Assembly (NCBI GenBank): GCA_003164785.1
Contig: PLUE01000053.1
Span: 1 to 64,000, forward strand
Direction: 5' to 3'
From: Gammaproteobacteria bacterium
GTDB taxonomy: Bacteria; Pseudomonadota; Gammaproteobacteria; Steroidobacterales; Steroidobacteraceae
DNA length: 64,000 nt
The notes below the pieces were generated by a model that did not search any database, was not told the DNA's origin, and saw only the letters and a program-made list of their open reading frames with translations. Every line of letters begins with the position of its first letter. Position 1 is the stretch's first letter. Positions 26,712-36,759 of the stretch are shown here, piece by piece. A program made the translations under genes and the position numbers.

Positions 26712-27821
26712 ATGCGCGTGAACGAAGTTGCACTGTTGGAATGTACCGAAGCGGCCCATGGCTCCCGCCTGCGCCGGCTTGAGCCCGGCGGACTTCGGGC
26801 GCTGCTTCCAGGGCTTGGACTAAGCGCCTTGTTGGCGCTTGCATCGATGCGCTTGGGGAGCTTCGGTTGGCTGGCATCCCACGGGATCAGCGTCTTAACC
26901 GCGGCGATTGCGCTCGGCATCATCGTCGGCAATACCTTTTACGCGCGAGTGGCAGCAAGCGCCGGAGCCGGTGTCACCTTCTCCAAACAGACGCTATTGC
27001 GCACAGGAGTCGTGCTCTACGGGCTGAGGTTGACCCTTCATGATGTGGCTCAGGTCGGTGCCGCCGGCGTCTTGATCGATGCGCTCGTCCTGACCAGCAC
27101 CTTCACGTTGGCGGTCACGCTGGGACCACGCCTGTTTCGCCTGGATCGCGAGATATCGATGTTGATCGGTGCGGGCAGCGCCATCTGCGGTGCAGCCGCC
27201 GTCATGGCGGCCGAGCCCGTCGTTCGCGCCAAGGCGGACCACGTCACCATCGCGGTTTCCACCGTCGTCATCTTCGGTACGGCGGCCATGTTTCTCTACC
27301 CGGCGCTGTATCGACTCATGCCGCATGGCTTGACGATCGAGGGCGCACGGGCGTTTGGCGTGTACACCGGCTCGACGATTCACGAGGTCGCTCAGGTGTT
27401 CGCGGCCGGCCGCTCGGTCAGTCAAGCCGTGGCCGATACGGCCGTCATCACCAAGATGGTGCGGGTGATGATGCTCGCGCCTTTCCTCATGGGGCTCTCG
27501 GCTTGGATCGCGCGCGGCGCCGCGCATCGGTCCGGGGCGACTCGGGCGCACGCGCCGAGCATCCCATGGTTCGCGGTGGCGTTCGTCGTTGTCGTGATGT
27601 TCAACTCGCTGGGTCTGCTCTCGCCGCGCCTCCTGAGTGCGGCAACCACCGCCGACACCGTGTTGCTTGCCATGGCCATGGCGGCGCTCGGCTTGACCAC
27701 GCAACTCGCCGCGCTGCGTGCTGCCGGCCCCAAGCCTCTGTTGCTGGGCGCCGTCCTCTTTGTCTGGCTTATCGCCGGCGGTGGCGCGATCAATGCGCTC
27801 GTCAACGCGTGGCTGCATTGA
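26712..27821 (+). CDS. YeiH/UPF0324-family membrane transporter (putative sulfate exporter)
   Basis: This protein of about 369 residues has roughly ten membrane segments and the family motifs AIALGIIVGNT, LRTGVVLYGLRLT, MLIGAGSAICGAAAVMAAEPVV, GVYTGSTIHEVAQVFAAG and VITKMVRVMMLAPFL. The substrate is not established for most family members; the sulfate-exporter label is a database convention. The GTG at 26718, six bases after GGAGGAG, is an equally good start. The gene stands alone between a divergent kinase and a convergent aldehyde dehydrogenase. Confidence 0.9.
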   Translation: MRVNEVALLECTEAAHGSRLRRLEPGGLRALLPGLGLSALLALASMRLGSFGWLASHGISVLTAAIALGIIVGNTFYARVAASAGAGVTFSKQTLLRTGVVLYGLRLTLHDVAQVGAAGVLIDALVLTSTFTLAVTLGPRLFRLDREISMLIGAGSAICGAAAVMAAEPVVRAKADHVTIAVSTVVIFGTAAMFLYPALYRLMPHGLTIEGARAFGVYTGSTIHEVAQVFAAGRSVSQAVADTAVITKMVRVMMLAPFLMGLSAWIARGAAHRSGATRAHAPSIPWFAVAFVVVVMFNSLGLLSPRLLSAATTADTVLLAMAMAALGLTTQLAALRAAGPKPLLLGAVLFVWLIAGGGAINALVNAWLH

Positions 27822-27936
27822 CCAATTACCCACTCCGGCGCGAGATGGGACGTCGCGCTGGCAACCCGCGGTGGTGATCGATACGCTGGCGCCGCCTGAA
27901 GCCGACCCGGAGCGGGTCGACTTCAGGCAGTACTGC

Positions 27937-29418
27937 TTAGTGTGCCATGGAAGCCAGCGCCGCCGCGTCCAGATGGGCGATGGAGCGAGTGTCCTGGAAG
28001 GCGCGGATCCCTTCGATGCCCTGCTCACGGCCAATGCCCGACGACTTCATTCCGCCAAACGGCGCGCGGAGGTCGAGGCGCGTGGCGCCGTGGTCGTTGA
28101 CCCAGACGTAACCGCAAACGAGCTGGCCGCCGACGCGATTAGCCGCCTTCGGGTCGGCTGTCCACACCGAACCGCTGAGACCGGCCCAGCTGTCGTTCGC
28201 CATCTTGATGGCTTCCTCTTCGGTCTCGAAAGGGATCACCGGAATCACCGGGCCGAACTGCTCCTCGGTCACCACACGCAGTTTGAGATCGGGATTCACG
28301 ACGATGGCCGGACGCACGAAGTTGCCGCCCTTCAAGTCGCCGCCCGGCAGTTCGGCGAATTCCAGCACTTTGGCGCCCGCGTCCTTTGCCTCCTTGATGA
28401 GGCTGTCGACGAAGGTTTTCTGGGCCGGCGAATGCAGGGGGCCCATGGTCGTATCCTTGTCGAGGCCATAGCCGAGCTTGACCTTCTCCAGACGAGCGGA
28501 GAGACCCTTGACCACTTCTTCGACACGCGACGTGTGCACGAAGAGGCGCTTGGCGTTCATGCAGATTTGGCCGGTGGTGTCGTAGATGGCCGCGAACAGG
28601 CGATCGAGATGCGTATCGTCGATGATCGCGTCCTTCAGCATGATGGCCGCATCGTTGCCGCCAAGCTCCAGCGTGACGCGGGTGAGGCTGTGTGAGGCCA
28701 TTTCCATCATCTTCTTGCCGCCGCCCACCGATCCGGTAAAGCAGACCTTGGCCACGTCGGGGTTGCGGATCAGCGCGCTCATGTTGGCATCAGGACCCGT
28801 GATGACGTTCAGCACGCCGGGCGGCAGCTGCTCGGCAATGCGTTGCACGATGCGGGCCGTGGCCAGCGGCGCCGTCAGCGGCGGTTTCACGATGACGGTG
28901 TTGCCGGCCAGCAGCGCGTGCGGCAGGGCCGCGCCGAGAATGGCGACCGGCCAGTTGAACGGCACGATGATGGTGACCACGCCCAGTGGTTGGTACGCCA
29001 CCGTGGTTGTCACCGGGATTGCGCCGTGGATGGGCGGCAGCACCTTCGCGGCGTTGATGTCGCCGGCAAGACTCAGCGCCAGCTTCCAGCGCAACTCGAG
29101 CACCAGCGAATCCACCCAGGCTTCGAAGCGAATCTTGCCGTTTTCCTGTGAAAGGATGGCCGCATCCTCGTCACGGTTTTCGGCGATGCCGTTGAGCGCG
29201 GCCAGCATCTTGTCGGCGCGCTGCTGCGGCGACAGGGCGGCCCAGCCGGGATAGGCGGCCTTTGCGGCAGCCACGGCATCGCTGACATCCTGCGGGGTGG
29301 CGGCGGCGCTGTGCCCGACGACCGCACCCGGTTTGGCGGGATCGGCAATTGCCATGGTTTCGGCGGTTTGGCGTTCTTGGCCGCCCAAGTACAGCGCGGT
29401 GGAAACTGGTTTTGACAC
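27937..29418 (-). CDS. NAD(P)-dependent aldehyde dehydrogenase
   Basis: This 493-residue enzyme of the ALDH superfamily oxidises an aldehyde to the acid. It shows the cofactor segment IIVPFNWPVAI and GNTVIVKPP, the CFTGSVGGGKKM turn, the general base Glu251 (VTLELGGNDAA), the nucleophile Cys286 (TTGQICMNAKRLFV) and the C-terminal PFGGMKSSGIGREQG. The start MSKPVSTALYLGGQE is close to a usual family start. No neighbouring gene fixes the substrate. Confidence 0.95.
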   Translation of the reverse strand: MSKPVSTALYLGGQERQTAETMAIADPAKPGAVVGHSAAATPQDVSDAVAAAKAAYPGWAALSPQQRADKMLAALNGIAENRDEDAAILSQENGKIRFEAWVDSLVLELRWKLALSLAGDINAAKVLPPIHGAIPVTTTVAYQPLGVVTIIVPFNWPVAILGAALPHALLAGNTVIVKPPLTAPLATARIVQRIAEQLPPGVLNVITGPDANMSALIRNPDVAKVCFTGSVGGGKKMMEMASHSLTRVTLELGGNDAAIMLKDAIIDDTHLDRLFAAIYDTTGQICMNAKRLFVHTSRVEEVVKGLSARLEKVKLGYGLDKDTTMGPLHSPAQKTFVDSLIKEAKDAGAKVLEFAELPGGDLKGGNFVRPAIVVNPDLKLRVVTEEQFGPVIPVIPFETEEEAIKMANDSWAGLSGSVWTADPKAANRVGGQLVCGYVWVNDHGATRLDLRAPFGGMKSSGIGREQGIEGIRAFQDTRSIAHLDAAALASMAH

Positions 29419-29661
29419 TTAGTTATTCCTCTTAGGCTTTCGGTTTGTTTCGGGTGGAATGGGTGCGCATGGAGCTCTCGATACCAACATGGCGCCGCCC
29501 GCCCGTTCCTGGCTCGATCGATGAACCTCGATCCATATTGGGGGCGCCGGTTGAGTGGACATCCGGCGCCGCATCGTGTGCACCGGGATCCGAACCCGCA
29601 GGATAACGCACGGTAAGGATGGCGGCCAGTGCCGGAGGCACCGTTGCGCCTTGCCGGCAAC

Positions 29662-29913
29662 TCAATGCCGAGGCGCCATGCACGTCGTGCAGCGTTTAAG
29701 AGCGTTGCTGGCGTGCTTTCCCACCGTGTTGACGGTTAGCTGCAGCTTTTCAGCGCTGCAACTCAAGAGCCTTGTATACGTCTCCTGAATGCAGTCGTTG
29801 ACGTCCAGCGAAGCTGGCAGGGGGTCTCGCAAGTACGCCCGAAGATGCCTCTCGAAGACGCAGACTTCCCGCCTGCGCCAGACATGCTTGTCAAAGTCGC
29901 TGCCTAACGACAT
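29662..29913 (-). pseudogene. N-terminal stub of an ECF-type RNA polymerase sigma factor
   Basis: The 83-residue frame has a sigma region 2 signature: WRRREVCVFERHLRAYLRDP and LDVNDCIQETYTRLL. It then changes to unrelated sequence and stops without region 4. A complete ECF factor has about 160-200 residues. GGACGAG precedes the ATG. I infer that the 3' part was deleted. Confidence 0.5.
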
Positions 29914-30374
29914 GCTCGCTCGTCCATAGCGAATTTATTTTTGTAATAATAAAATGGTTAATGGCGCGACTGTGTGCTCCCCCAGTTACTCCGTTGGCAG
30001 CGTGGCGAAATATGCCGGTGTTGTATGGCGGAAACATCTGGTTTGCACGCCCTTGCAAGGGATGGATTGTTGCGTCGTGAAAACGACACAAGGAAGAACA
30101 TAAAACTTGTTGCGGGGTCGCGGTGCGTACATTCCGCCGGTCGCGGTCGGGGTGGTCGGACGACCCATTATTGACTCCAGCTCCGCAACGCCCTATCGCG
30201 ACGCGAGACAACGGGAAAATCCCGGACACGGCTGCCGTAGAGACCATACCCACTTCACGACAAAACCCCTGTCCTGATAGACTGGATGTGCCGCAAAGCT
30301 CGCATGACCACGGGTCCTTGATCGGGCCTGTCATATTCACGGCGGTCATCAGCATGTTGGGGAGGGCCAGCTGG
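29914..30374. other. long upstream region of the DUF1592 operon
   Basis: About 460 bases without a supportable gene. The plus-strand frame open from 30123 lacks signal-peptide and family features before the start chosen at 30375. An AT-rich block at 29930-29960 could hold a promoter. Confidence 0.4.
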
Positions 30375-32870
30375 ATGGCGCATCGATCCGAAGTTCGCTG
30401 TTGGACGGTTTTGGCGGCCGGTGTGCTGGTGTTCGCCGGCGGGTGCGTAGCCGCCGCTGCCGCCGACACCAGCGATTCGCCGGCCCCGTGGGACGCCGTG
30501 CAGCGCTTTTGCGTCGAGTGCCACAACACGACGGATTGGGCGGGCAGCGTTGCGTTCGACACCATGTCGCCGACGGAACTGCCCCAGGATGCCAAGGTGT
30601 GGGAGGCTGCGGTCGAGAAGCTGAACGGTGGCTTCATGCCACCGCCCGGCGCGAAACAGCATCCGGATCCGCAGACGGTCAAGGGGTTGGTGTCCTGGCT
30701 CACGAGCAGCCTGGATATCGCCGAGACCTCCCCGGTGCCCGGCCGGGTGCCGCTGCGGCGTCTGAACCGCCGCGAATACGCCAATGTCGTCCGAGACCTG
30801 CTGTCGCTCGACGTGGATGCGGCGGCTCTGCTGCCGGTCGACGATCGCGCCAAGAACGGTTTCGACACTGATGCCAGGGGCCTGCAGGTGTCGCCGTCCT
30901 TCCTGGACCAATACGTGAATGCGGCGCGTGTGGTCGCGGCGCAGGCGGTCGGCAATCCCAAGGCTGCGGCGGTGACGACCACCTACGGCAACATCGCCGA
31001 CATGGTCATCTCATTGCAGGTGCGCGGCCATCCGGGCGAGGGTAGTCAGCAGCTGTACCGGGACGGCATGCCGTTCGGCACCCGCGGCGGCATGAGCGCC
31101 GAGTACGTCTTTCCCGCGGACGGTGATTACGCACTGACCATCGGGGACATGGCGCTGGCTCGCGACGTGCCGCTCATGGAATTCGACAACACGGTCGTCG
31201 CGTTGCTGGACGGCAAGGAATTCTTCCGCACCCACATCGGCGGCGATCAGGACCAAAAGGCGATCGACCAGCAGCAGCAGCCCGCGGTGGAGGCGATCAA
31301 CGGCCGTTTGCGCAATATCCGCTTCCATGCGACCGAGGGGCAGCACCGCATCGCGGTGACTTTCGTGCACCGAACCTTCGCCGAGAGCGACGAGCGCCTG
31401 CGCGTGACCACGCCGGAGGGCGGCCAGGAGCGCGTGCAGCTCGTGCATGCCCTGCAAATCCGGGGTCCGCTCGCCGTCACGGGCGTCAGTGATTCGGCCA
31501 CCCGGGCGAAGGTATTCCTGTGCCACCCGACCCAGGCCGACGACGAGCCGAGCTGTGCGCAGCGCATCGTCGCCAACCTCGCGCGGCGCGCGTTCCGTCG
31601 CCCGGTGACCGAGGCGGATCTGCAACCGTTGATGACCTTCTACGCGTCCGGCCGCCAGGCCGGGGGCTTCGACGCGGGCATTCGTGATGCGTTGAGTGCG
31701 GTACTGGCCAGCCCAAATTTTCTCTATCGGGTGGAGACGCCGGCGATGGTACGCACCGGCACACAGGGCGGAACGTTGAGCGATTAGACGCTGGCCTCGC
31801 GCCTGTCCTTCTTTCTCTGGAGCAGCATTCCAGATGACGAACTTCTCGGGCTGGCCGAGCACGACGAGTTGAGCCGGCCCGAGGTGCTCGAGCATCAGGT
31901 CGCGCGCATGCTGGCGGATCCTCGAGCGAAGTCGCTGACGGACGATTTTGCCTTCCAGTGGCTGAACCTTGCCAGACTGGACGAGATCGTTCCGGATCGC
32001 GCCCAGTTTCCCCAGGCCAGCGGCGCGCTCGATCCGCGTCCGATGTTCAAGCAGGAACTCTCGCTGTTCATCGACAGCGTACTGCGCAGCAACCAGCCGG
32101 TCACGGCACTCCTGACGGCCAATTATAGCTACCTCAACGAGTCACTGGCCATGCTGTACGGCATGGAGAGCGTGAAGGGCGGCCAGTTCCGCCGCGTCAC
32201 ACTGACCGATTCGAAGCGCTTTGGGCTTCTGGGCAAGGGCGCGATTCTGATGTTGACCGCCAACCCGGACCGTACGGCGCCAGTGCTGCGCGGTGCGTGG
32301 ATTTTGGAGCGGTTGCTCGGATCTCCAGCGCCGATGCCGCCGCCGAATGTGCCCACGCTCACGGAGAATGTCCACGGCAAGCCCGCCGCCACCGTGCGCG
32401 AGCGCGTCATGCAGCACAGCGTTCAGCCGAGCTGCCATGCCTGCCACGGTGTCATGGATCCTTTGGGGTTCGCGCTCGAGAACTTCAATACCGTGGGGCA
32501 GTTCCGCGATATCGATCCGCAAACCCACACCGCCGTCGACACCTCGGGTGTGCTGCCGGACGGCACCGTCATCAAGGGCCCGGACGACCTGCGTCGCGCG
32601 CTGGCCGCGCGGTCCGATCTGTTCGTGCAGACGCTCACGGCAAAGCTCATGGCCTATGGCGTGGGGCGTCCGCTCGACTACCGCGACATGCCGGTGGTCC
32701 GCGCCATCGCGCGCCGCGTGGCGACCGATCACGACCAGTTTTCGTCCATCGTTCTGCAAGTCGTCACGAGCGATGCCTTCCGCAGACGCGAACTGCCCGC
32801 GCAGGCGCAGCCGCCTGCCGTGAACACCGCGTCCCTCGACGCCACCGCCAGCCCTACCGGAGGTCACTGA
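30375..32870 (+). pseudogene. DUF1592-family cytochrome-like secreted protein interrupted by an in-frame TAG
   Basis: The gene would encode about 831 residues. It starts MAHRSEVRCWTVLAAG behind GGGGAGG, with an export signal (lipobox-like FAGGC) and a c-type heme motif CVECH (residues 46-50). Next come DUF1587 (LRRLNRREYANVVRDLL) and DUF1595 (CAQRIVANLARRAFRRPVTEADL). A TAG at 31785-31787 follows LSD, and the same frame resumes at once with LASRLSFFLWSSIPDDELLGLA (DUF1592), NPDRTAPVLRGAWILERLLG and CHACHG (DUF1588), then LTAKLMAYGVGRPLDYRDMP (DUF1585). There is no frame change and no missing sequence, so one base substitution explains it. If real, only a 470-residue N-terminal half is made. 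Confidence 0.85.
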
Positions 32871-32874
32871 AGCC

Positions 32875-34149
32875 ATGTTCCTCAGCAAAAAGCACCTGTC
32901 GCGCCGCACCTTGCTCAAGGGCGCAGGCGCCGCCATCGCCCTGCCGCTGCTGGATGCGATGATTCCGGCCGCCACGGCACTGGCGGACACCCCCGCCGCG
33001 GTGAAGCCGCGCTTGGGCTTCGTCTACTTTCCGCACGGTGCCATTCAGCAATCCTGGACACCCCAGGCGGTGGGCCGCGATTTCCAATTCTCGCCCATCC
33101 TGAAACCGCTCGAGCCGCTGCGCGACTACGTGACCGTGGTCACCGGACTGCGCAACAAGGGAGGAGAGAGTTCCGACCCCCACGGGATCATCGAGATGAC
33201 CTGGCTGTCCTGCGTCGGCCCGAACGGCCGGCAGGCCACCGGCGATGCCGGTGTCACCGCGGATCAACTCGCCGCGCGCCACATCGGCCAGGACACGCCG
33301 ATGCCGTCGCTGGAGCTATGCGGCGAGCCCGGTGGGTCGACCTGCTACCGCACGCCGTTGCAACAGCTGCCCATGGAGGGAAACCCGCGCAAGGTCTTCT
33401 ACTCCATGTTCGGCCAGGGCGATTCCAACGAAGAGCGCCGCGCCATCCTGAAGTCCCAGGGCAGTTTACTCGACTACGCGCAGGAGGCGACGGCCAGCCT
33501 CAACCGCCAGCTCGACGCAGGTGACCGCGCCATCGTGAGCGACTACCTCGATTCGGTGCGCGAGATCGAGCGCCGAGTGCAGAAGCTGTGGGTGGCTTCC
33601 GAGTCCTTCGGCAATCTTCCGAACGCGCCGCTGGGGGCACCGGATGATTTCACCGAGCTGCTCGACGTGCAGTTCGAGGTGATGGCCCTTGCCTGGCAGA
33701 CCAATCAGACTCGCGTGACGACGCTGCGGATGGCGAGGGAGGCCACGATGCGCGTCTACGGCATGGTGAACGTCACCGAGGCTTTTCATCCGCTGTCGCA
33801 CCACGGCGAGGATCCGGAGAAGCTCGCCAAGCTGGTGCGCATCCAGGCCTACCACAGCGAACGAATGGCCAAATTCGCGCAGCGGCTGAAGGGGATGAAG
33901 GAGGGCAACGGCAACGTGCTCGACAATTCCATCATTCTGTTCGGCAGCAACATGGCCAACAGTGACCGGCACAACAATGATCCGATACCGCAGGCCATCA
34001 TCGGCAAGGGCGGTGGGATCAAGGGCGGCCAGCATCTGCACTATCCGCAAGACACGCCGCATCCGAACATCTTGATCACCGTGCTGCAGCGAGCGGGGGC
34101 GCCGGTGGCCAAGATCGGCGACAGCACCGGGGCCCTCAGCGAGGTGTGA
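32875..34149 (+). CDS. DUF1552-family Tat-exported protein
   Basis: This 424-residue protein begins MFLSKKHLSRRTLLKGAG with a twin-arginine signal (SRRTLLKG, hydrophobic to about residue 37), so it is exported folded to the periplasm. The family core follows: RLGFVYFPHGAIQQSWTP, YVTVVTGLRNKGGESSDPHG, SLELCGEPGG and the C-terminal SIILFGSNMANSDRHNNDPIPQAIIGKGGG. DUF1552 has no assigned reaction; it is usually encoded next to DUF1592-type proteins, as here, 4 bases after them. It is intact although its partner is interrupted. Confidence 0.93.
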   Translation: MFLSKKHLSRRTLLKGAGAAIALPLLDAMIPAATALADTPAAVKPRLGFVYFPHGAIQQSWTPQAVGRDFQFSPILKPLEPLRDYVTVVTGLRNKGGESSDPHGIIEMTWLSCVGPNGRQATGDAGVTADQLAARHIGQDTPMPSLELCGEPGGSTCYRTPLQQLPMEGNPRKVFYSMFGQGDSNEERRAILKSQGSLLDYAQEATASLNRQLDAGDRAIVSDYLDSVREIERRVQKLWVASESFGNLPNAPLGAPDDFTELLDVQFEVMALAWQTNQTRVTTLRMAREATMRVYGMVNVTEAFHPLSHHGEDPEKLAKLVRIQAYHSERMAKFAQRLKGMKEGNGNVLDNSIILFGSNMANSDRHNNDPIPQAIIGKGGGIKGGQHLHYPQDTPHPNILITVLQRAGAPVAKIGDSTGALSEV

Positions 34150-34151
34150 CG

Positions 34152-35795
34152 ATGGATTACCTGGCGGCAGTTCGGGTGATGCGAGGCCTTGGCATGCGGG
34201 CGACACGTTGCGCGGCGCCGCTCGTGGTCGGTTTGCTGGCCACGGGCGCGCTGATCCGCGCATCCGCGGACGCCGTGGCGCCCGCGGTGGAGGCGCGCGG
34301 AGCCGATGGCAGCACGCCTCTGCAGTGGGCCGTGTACCGCGAGGATGCCGTGGAGGTGAAGAGGCTGCTGCAGGCCGGAGCCAAGGTCGACGAAGCCAAC
34401 GACTACGGCGCGACGCCCATGCAGATGGCGGCGGTCACCGGCAACGCCGACATCCTCAAGCTCTTATTGGATGACGGCGCCAATGCGGATTCACCCACTG
34501 CGGAAGGGCAGACGGCCTTGATGGCGGTGGCCCGAACCGGCAACGTCGATGCGGCGAAGCTGCTGCTGAAGCGTGGCGCGACGGTGGACGCGCGTGAGGC
34601 CTGGGGGCAGCAGAGCGCCCTCATGTGGGCCAGCGCCCGCCGGCACCCGCAGATGATGGAGCTGCTCATTTCGCACGGAGCAAACGTCAATGCCCGGTCG
34701 GCGTGGCGGAACTGGGAGCGGCACGTCACTGCCGAGAGCCGCGCCAAACGCACCAACACGGGTGGGCTGACGCCGCTGATGTATGCCGCCCGCGAGAACT
34801 GCCTCGCGTGTGTCGACGTCCTGCTCAAGCACCACGTGGACATCGACCTGCCGGATCCGGATGGTGTCACGCCGCTGACGATCGCCATCATGAACAACAA
34901 CTGGGATATTGCCAGGCGCCTCATCGAGGCCGGCTGCGACGTGAACCAGTGGGACCTATATGGGCAGAGCCCGCTGTACGCGGCCATCGCTGCCAAGGTG
35001 GACTCACCCGGCAACAAGAATGGTGCTTCACTCGATCCACCCAACAAGACCGGCGGCCGGGACATCGTCGGCATGCTGCTGGATCATGGAGCGAACCCCA
35101 ACATGCAGTTGTTCTACCGTCCCGCCGGCCGTGCCGCCAGCGGAGCTGCGCGGGGTGCGACGCCGCTCATGGCTGCGGCCGGCGAAGACGACGTCGAGCT
35201 GGTCAAGGTGCTGCTGGCGCACGGCGCCGATCCGAAGCTCTATCAGGCCGACGATCAGACACCGATCATGGCCGCGCTCTCCGGCCGGGCCTCGTTCGGC
35301 GGCGGGGGCGCGACCAACGGGGACGCGGCCATCGAGGTGTTGCGCGTGCTGCATGATGCGGGCACGGACATCAACGTCGCCGCCCTCCAGCATCACCTGC
35401 TGCGCACTCGTGGCGGCACGGCGCTGCACTACGCCGTGCGTGCGGGCTTGAAGCCGGTCGTCGAGCAGCTGATATCCTGGGGCATCGACGTGAACGCCAA
35501 GGACTTGGACGGACTGACCGCTCTGGATTACGCCATGGCGCGTGGGTACGTGCCGTTCCTGCAGCAGCGGCAGCCGCCACAACTGGAACTGGCCAAGCGG
35601 CTGCGTGAAGCCGGTGCGACGGTCGAACTGAGCAAGACCCCGGATTGGCCGCCGGTGGGTCCGCCGCTTGGCTACGAGGCGACCATCTGGCCGCTGCAGC
35701 GCAGCGATGGCCTGCGGGCTGCCGGCACCCAGTATCCACCGATGTATCCGCCCGGCGTGCCGCCCTCGGCAACGCATGTCGCAAATCTAAAATAA
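34152..35795 (+). CDS. exported ankyrin-repeat protein
   Basis: This 547-residue protein has an N-terminal hydrophobic export segment (LVVGLLATGALIRASADA) and many ankyrin repeats from about residue 50 on (GSTPLQWAVYREDAVEVKRL, GATPMQMAAVTGNADILKLL, GQTALMAVARTGNVDAAKLL, GVTPLTIAIMNNNWDIARRL, GATPLMAAAGEDDVELVKVL, GGTALHYAVRAGLKPVVEQL). Ankyrin repeats are protein-binding modules. The GTG at 34146 overlaps the DUF1552 stop (GTGA) and is an alternative start. The position suggests that it scaffolds or chaperones the exported DUF1592/DUF1552 partners; this is inference. Confidence 0.92.
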   Translation: MDYLAAVRVMRGLGMRATRCAAPLVVGLLATGALIRASADAVAPAVEARGADGSTPLQWAVYREDAVEVKRLLQAGAKVDEANDYGATPMQMAAVTGNADILKLLLDDGANADSPTAEGQTALMAVARTGNVDAAKLLLKRGATVDAREAWGQQSALMWASARRHPQMMELLISHGANVNARSAWRNWERHVTAESRAKRTNTGGLTPLMYAARENCLACVDVLLKHHVDIDLPDPDGVTPLTIAIMNNNWDIARRLIEAGCDVNQWDLYGQSPLYAAIAAKVDSPGNKNGASLDPPNKTGGRDIVGMLLDHGANPNMQLFYRPAGRAASGAARGATPLMAAAGEDDVELVKVLLAHGADPKLYQADDQTPIMAALSGRASFGGGGATNGDAAIEVLRVLHDAGTDINVAALQHHLLRTRGGTALHYAVRAGLKPVVEQLISWGIDVNAKDLDGLTALDYAMARGYVPFLQQRQPPQLELAKRLREAGATVELSKTPDWPPVGPPLGYEATIWPLQRSDGLRAAGTQYPPMYPPGVPPSATHVANLK

Positions 35796-35804
35796 GGTAG
35801 CAGG

Positions 35805-36755
35805 GTGCCGACGTCGAATTCGCTGACCCGCCGCCACTTCTTGCAGGGTGGCCTCAAGGTGCTGGTTGCCGCGTCGGCGGCCGGCGTTCTGGCGCCGCCG
35901 CGCGCCTTTGCCGCGCCTGCTGCCGCCATCACCACCACGCAGCTGACTCCAAAGGAAATGGGTGGCCTCACGTTGTTCCAGGGCGCCGGATGCAATGTCG
36001 TGGCGCTGCCCGGACCGGAAGGCGCACTGATGATCGACGGTGGCCTGGCGGCAAACTCGAAGGTGTTGCTCCGGGCGGTCACCGCCGCCACCGGCACACG
36101 CCGTGTGGATACCTTGATCAACACCCACTGGCACCCGGAACAGACCGGTTCCAACGAGGCGGTGGGCCGGGAAGGCGGCCTCATCATCTCGCATGAGGTG
36201 ACGCGGCTGTACGAGGGGCGCAAGGCGACGTCAACCTGTTACGAAGGCGCCTATGGGCCGCTACCGGTGAAGGCGCGGGCCGGCAAAACCACGCGCGACG
36301 CAGGCTCCCTCGAGTTCGCGGGTCAGCACATCGACTACGGCTATCTGCCGGCGTCGCACACCGACGGGGACCTATACGTCCATTTTCCGGAACTCGACGT
36401 GCTGGTGGCTGGCGGTCCGGTCGCGGGCGGCCGCTGGCCCCTGCTGGATACCCATAATGGGGGCTGGCTCGGCGGCCTGGTGCGGGCCTACGAGAAGCTC
36501 GCGACGGTGGTCAAGGCCGACACCCGCGTCGTGACGGCTGACGGCAAGTTGCTGACCGGCGCGGACATCACACGCCATCGTGACATCTACCAGAAGCTCT
36601 TCAAGCAGATGTTCGAGTACTTCAACCATGGGTACGGACCGTCCGACGCGGCAGCAGCTCGCCCGCTGAAGGAGTACGAGGATGAGCTGGGCGACGCGTC
36701 GGCGTTTTTGGCCGGGTCTTACCGCAGCATCTTGCAGGCGTATGTGCCGGACTGA
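35805..36755 (+). CDS. Tat-exported metallo-beta-lactamase-fold protein with altered metal motif
   Basis: This 316-residue protein starts with GTG after AAGGTAG. It has a twin-arginine signal (LTRRHFLQGG) and an MBL fold (GCNVVALPGPEGALMIDGG, VDTLINTHWH). The metal motif reads H108-W-H110-P-E-Q instead of HxHxDH: the Asp and third His are replaced by Glu112 and Gln113. A later SHTDGDLYVHFPELDVLVAGGPV keeps the second-shell pattern. It therefore probably binds one metal differently or has lost hydrolytic function. It is the fourth gene of the DUF1592 operon, 9 bases after the ankyrin gene. A fragment of a related protein lies at 38332. Confidence 0.9.
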   Translation: MPTSNSLTRRHFLQGGLKVLVAASAAGVLAPPRAFAAPAAAITTTQLTPKEMGGLTLFQGAGCNVVALPGPEGALMIDGGLAANSKVLLRAVTAATGTRRVDTLINTHWHPEQTGSNEAVGREGGLIISHEVTRLYEGRKATSTCYEGAYGPLPVKARAGKTTRDAGSLEFAGQHIDYGYLPASHTDGDLYVHFPELDVLVAGGPVAGGRWPLLDTHNGGWLGGLVRAYEKLATVVKADTRVVTADGKLLTGADITRHRDIYQKLFKQMFEYFNHGYGPSDAAAARPLKEYEDELGDASAFLAGSYRSILQAYVPD

Positions 36756-36759
36756 ACAC

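Noticed and set aside
26994..28034. Minus-strand 346-codon frame over the YeiH-type gene
   Set aside because: Antisense to a clear membrane transporter gene; composition is Arg/His/Gln-rich with no motif.
31785..31787. TAG read as pyrrolysine or other recoded residue
   Set aside because: Nothing in the window supports recoding (no suppressor machinery seen) and the position is not a known recoded site; a point mutation is simpler.
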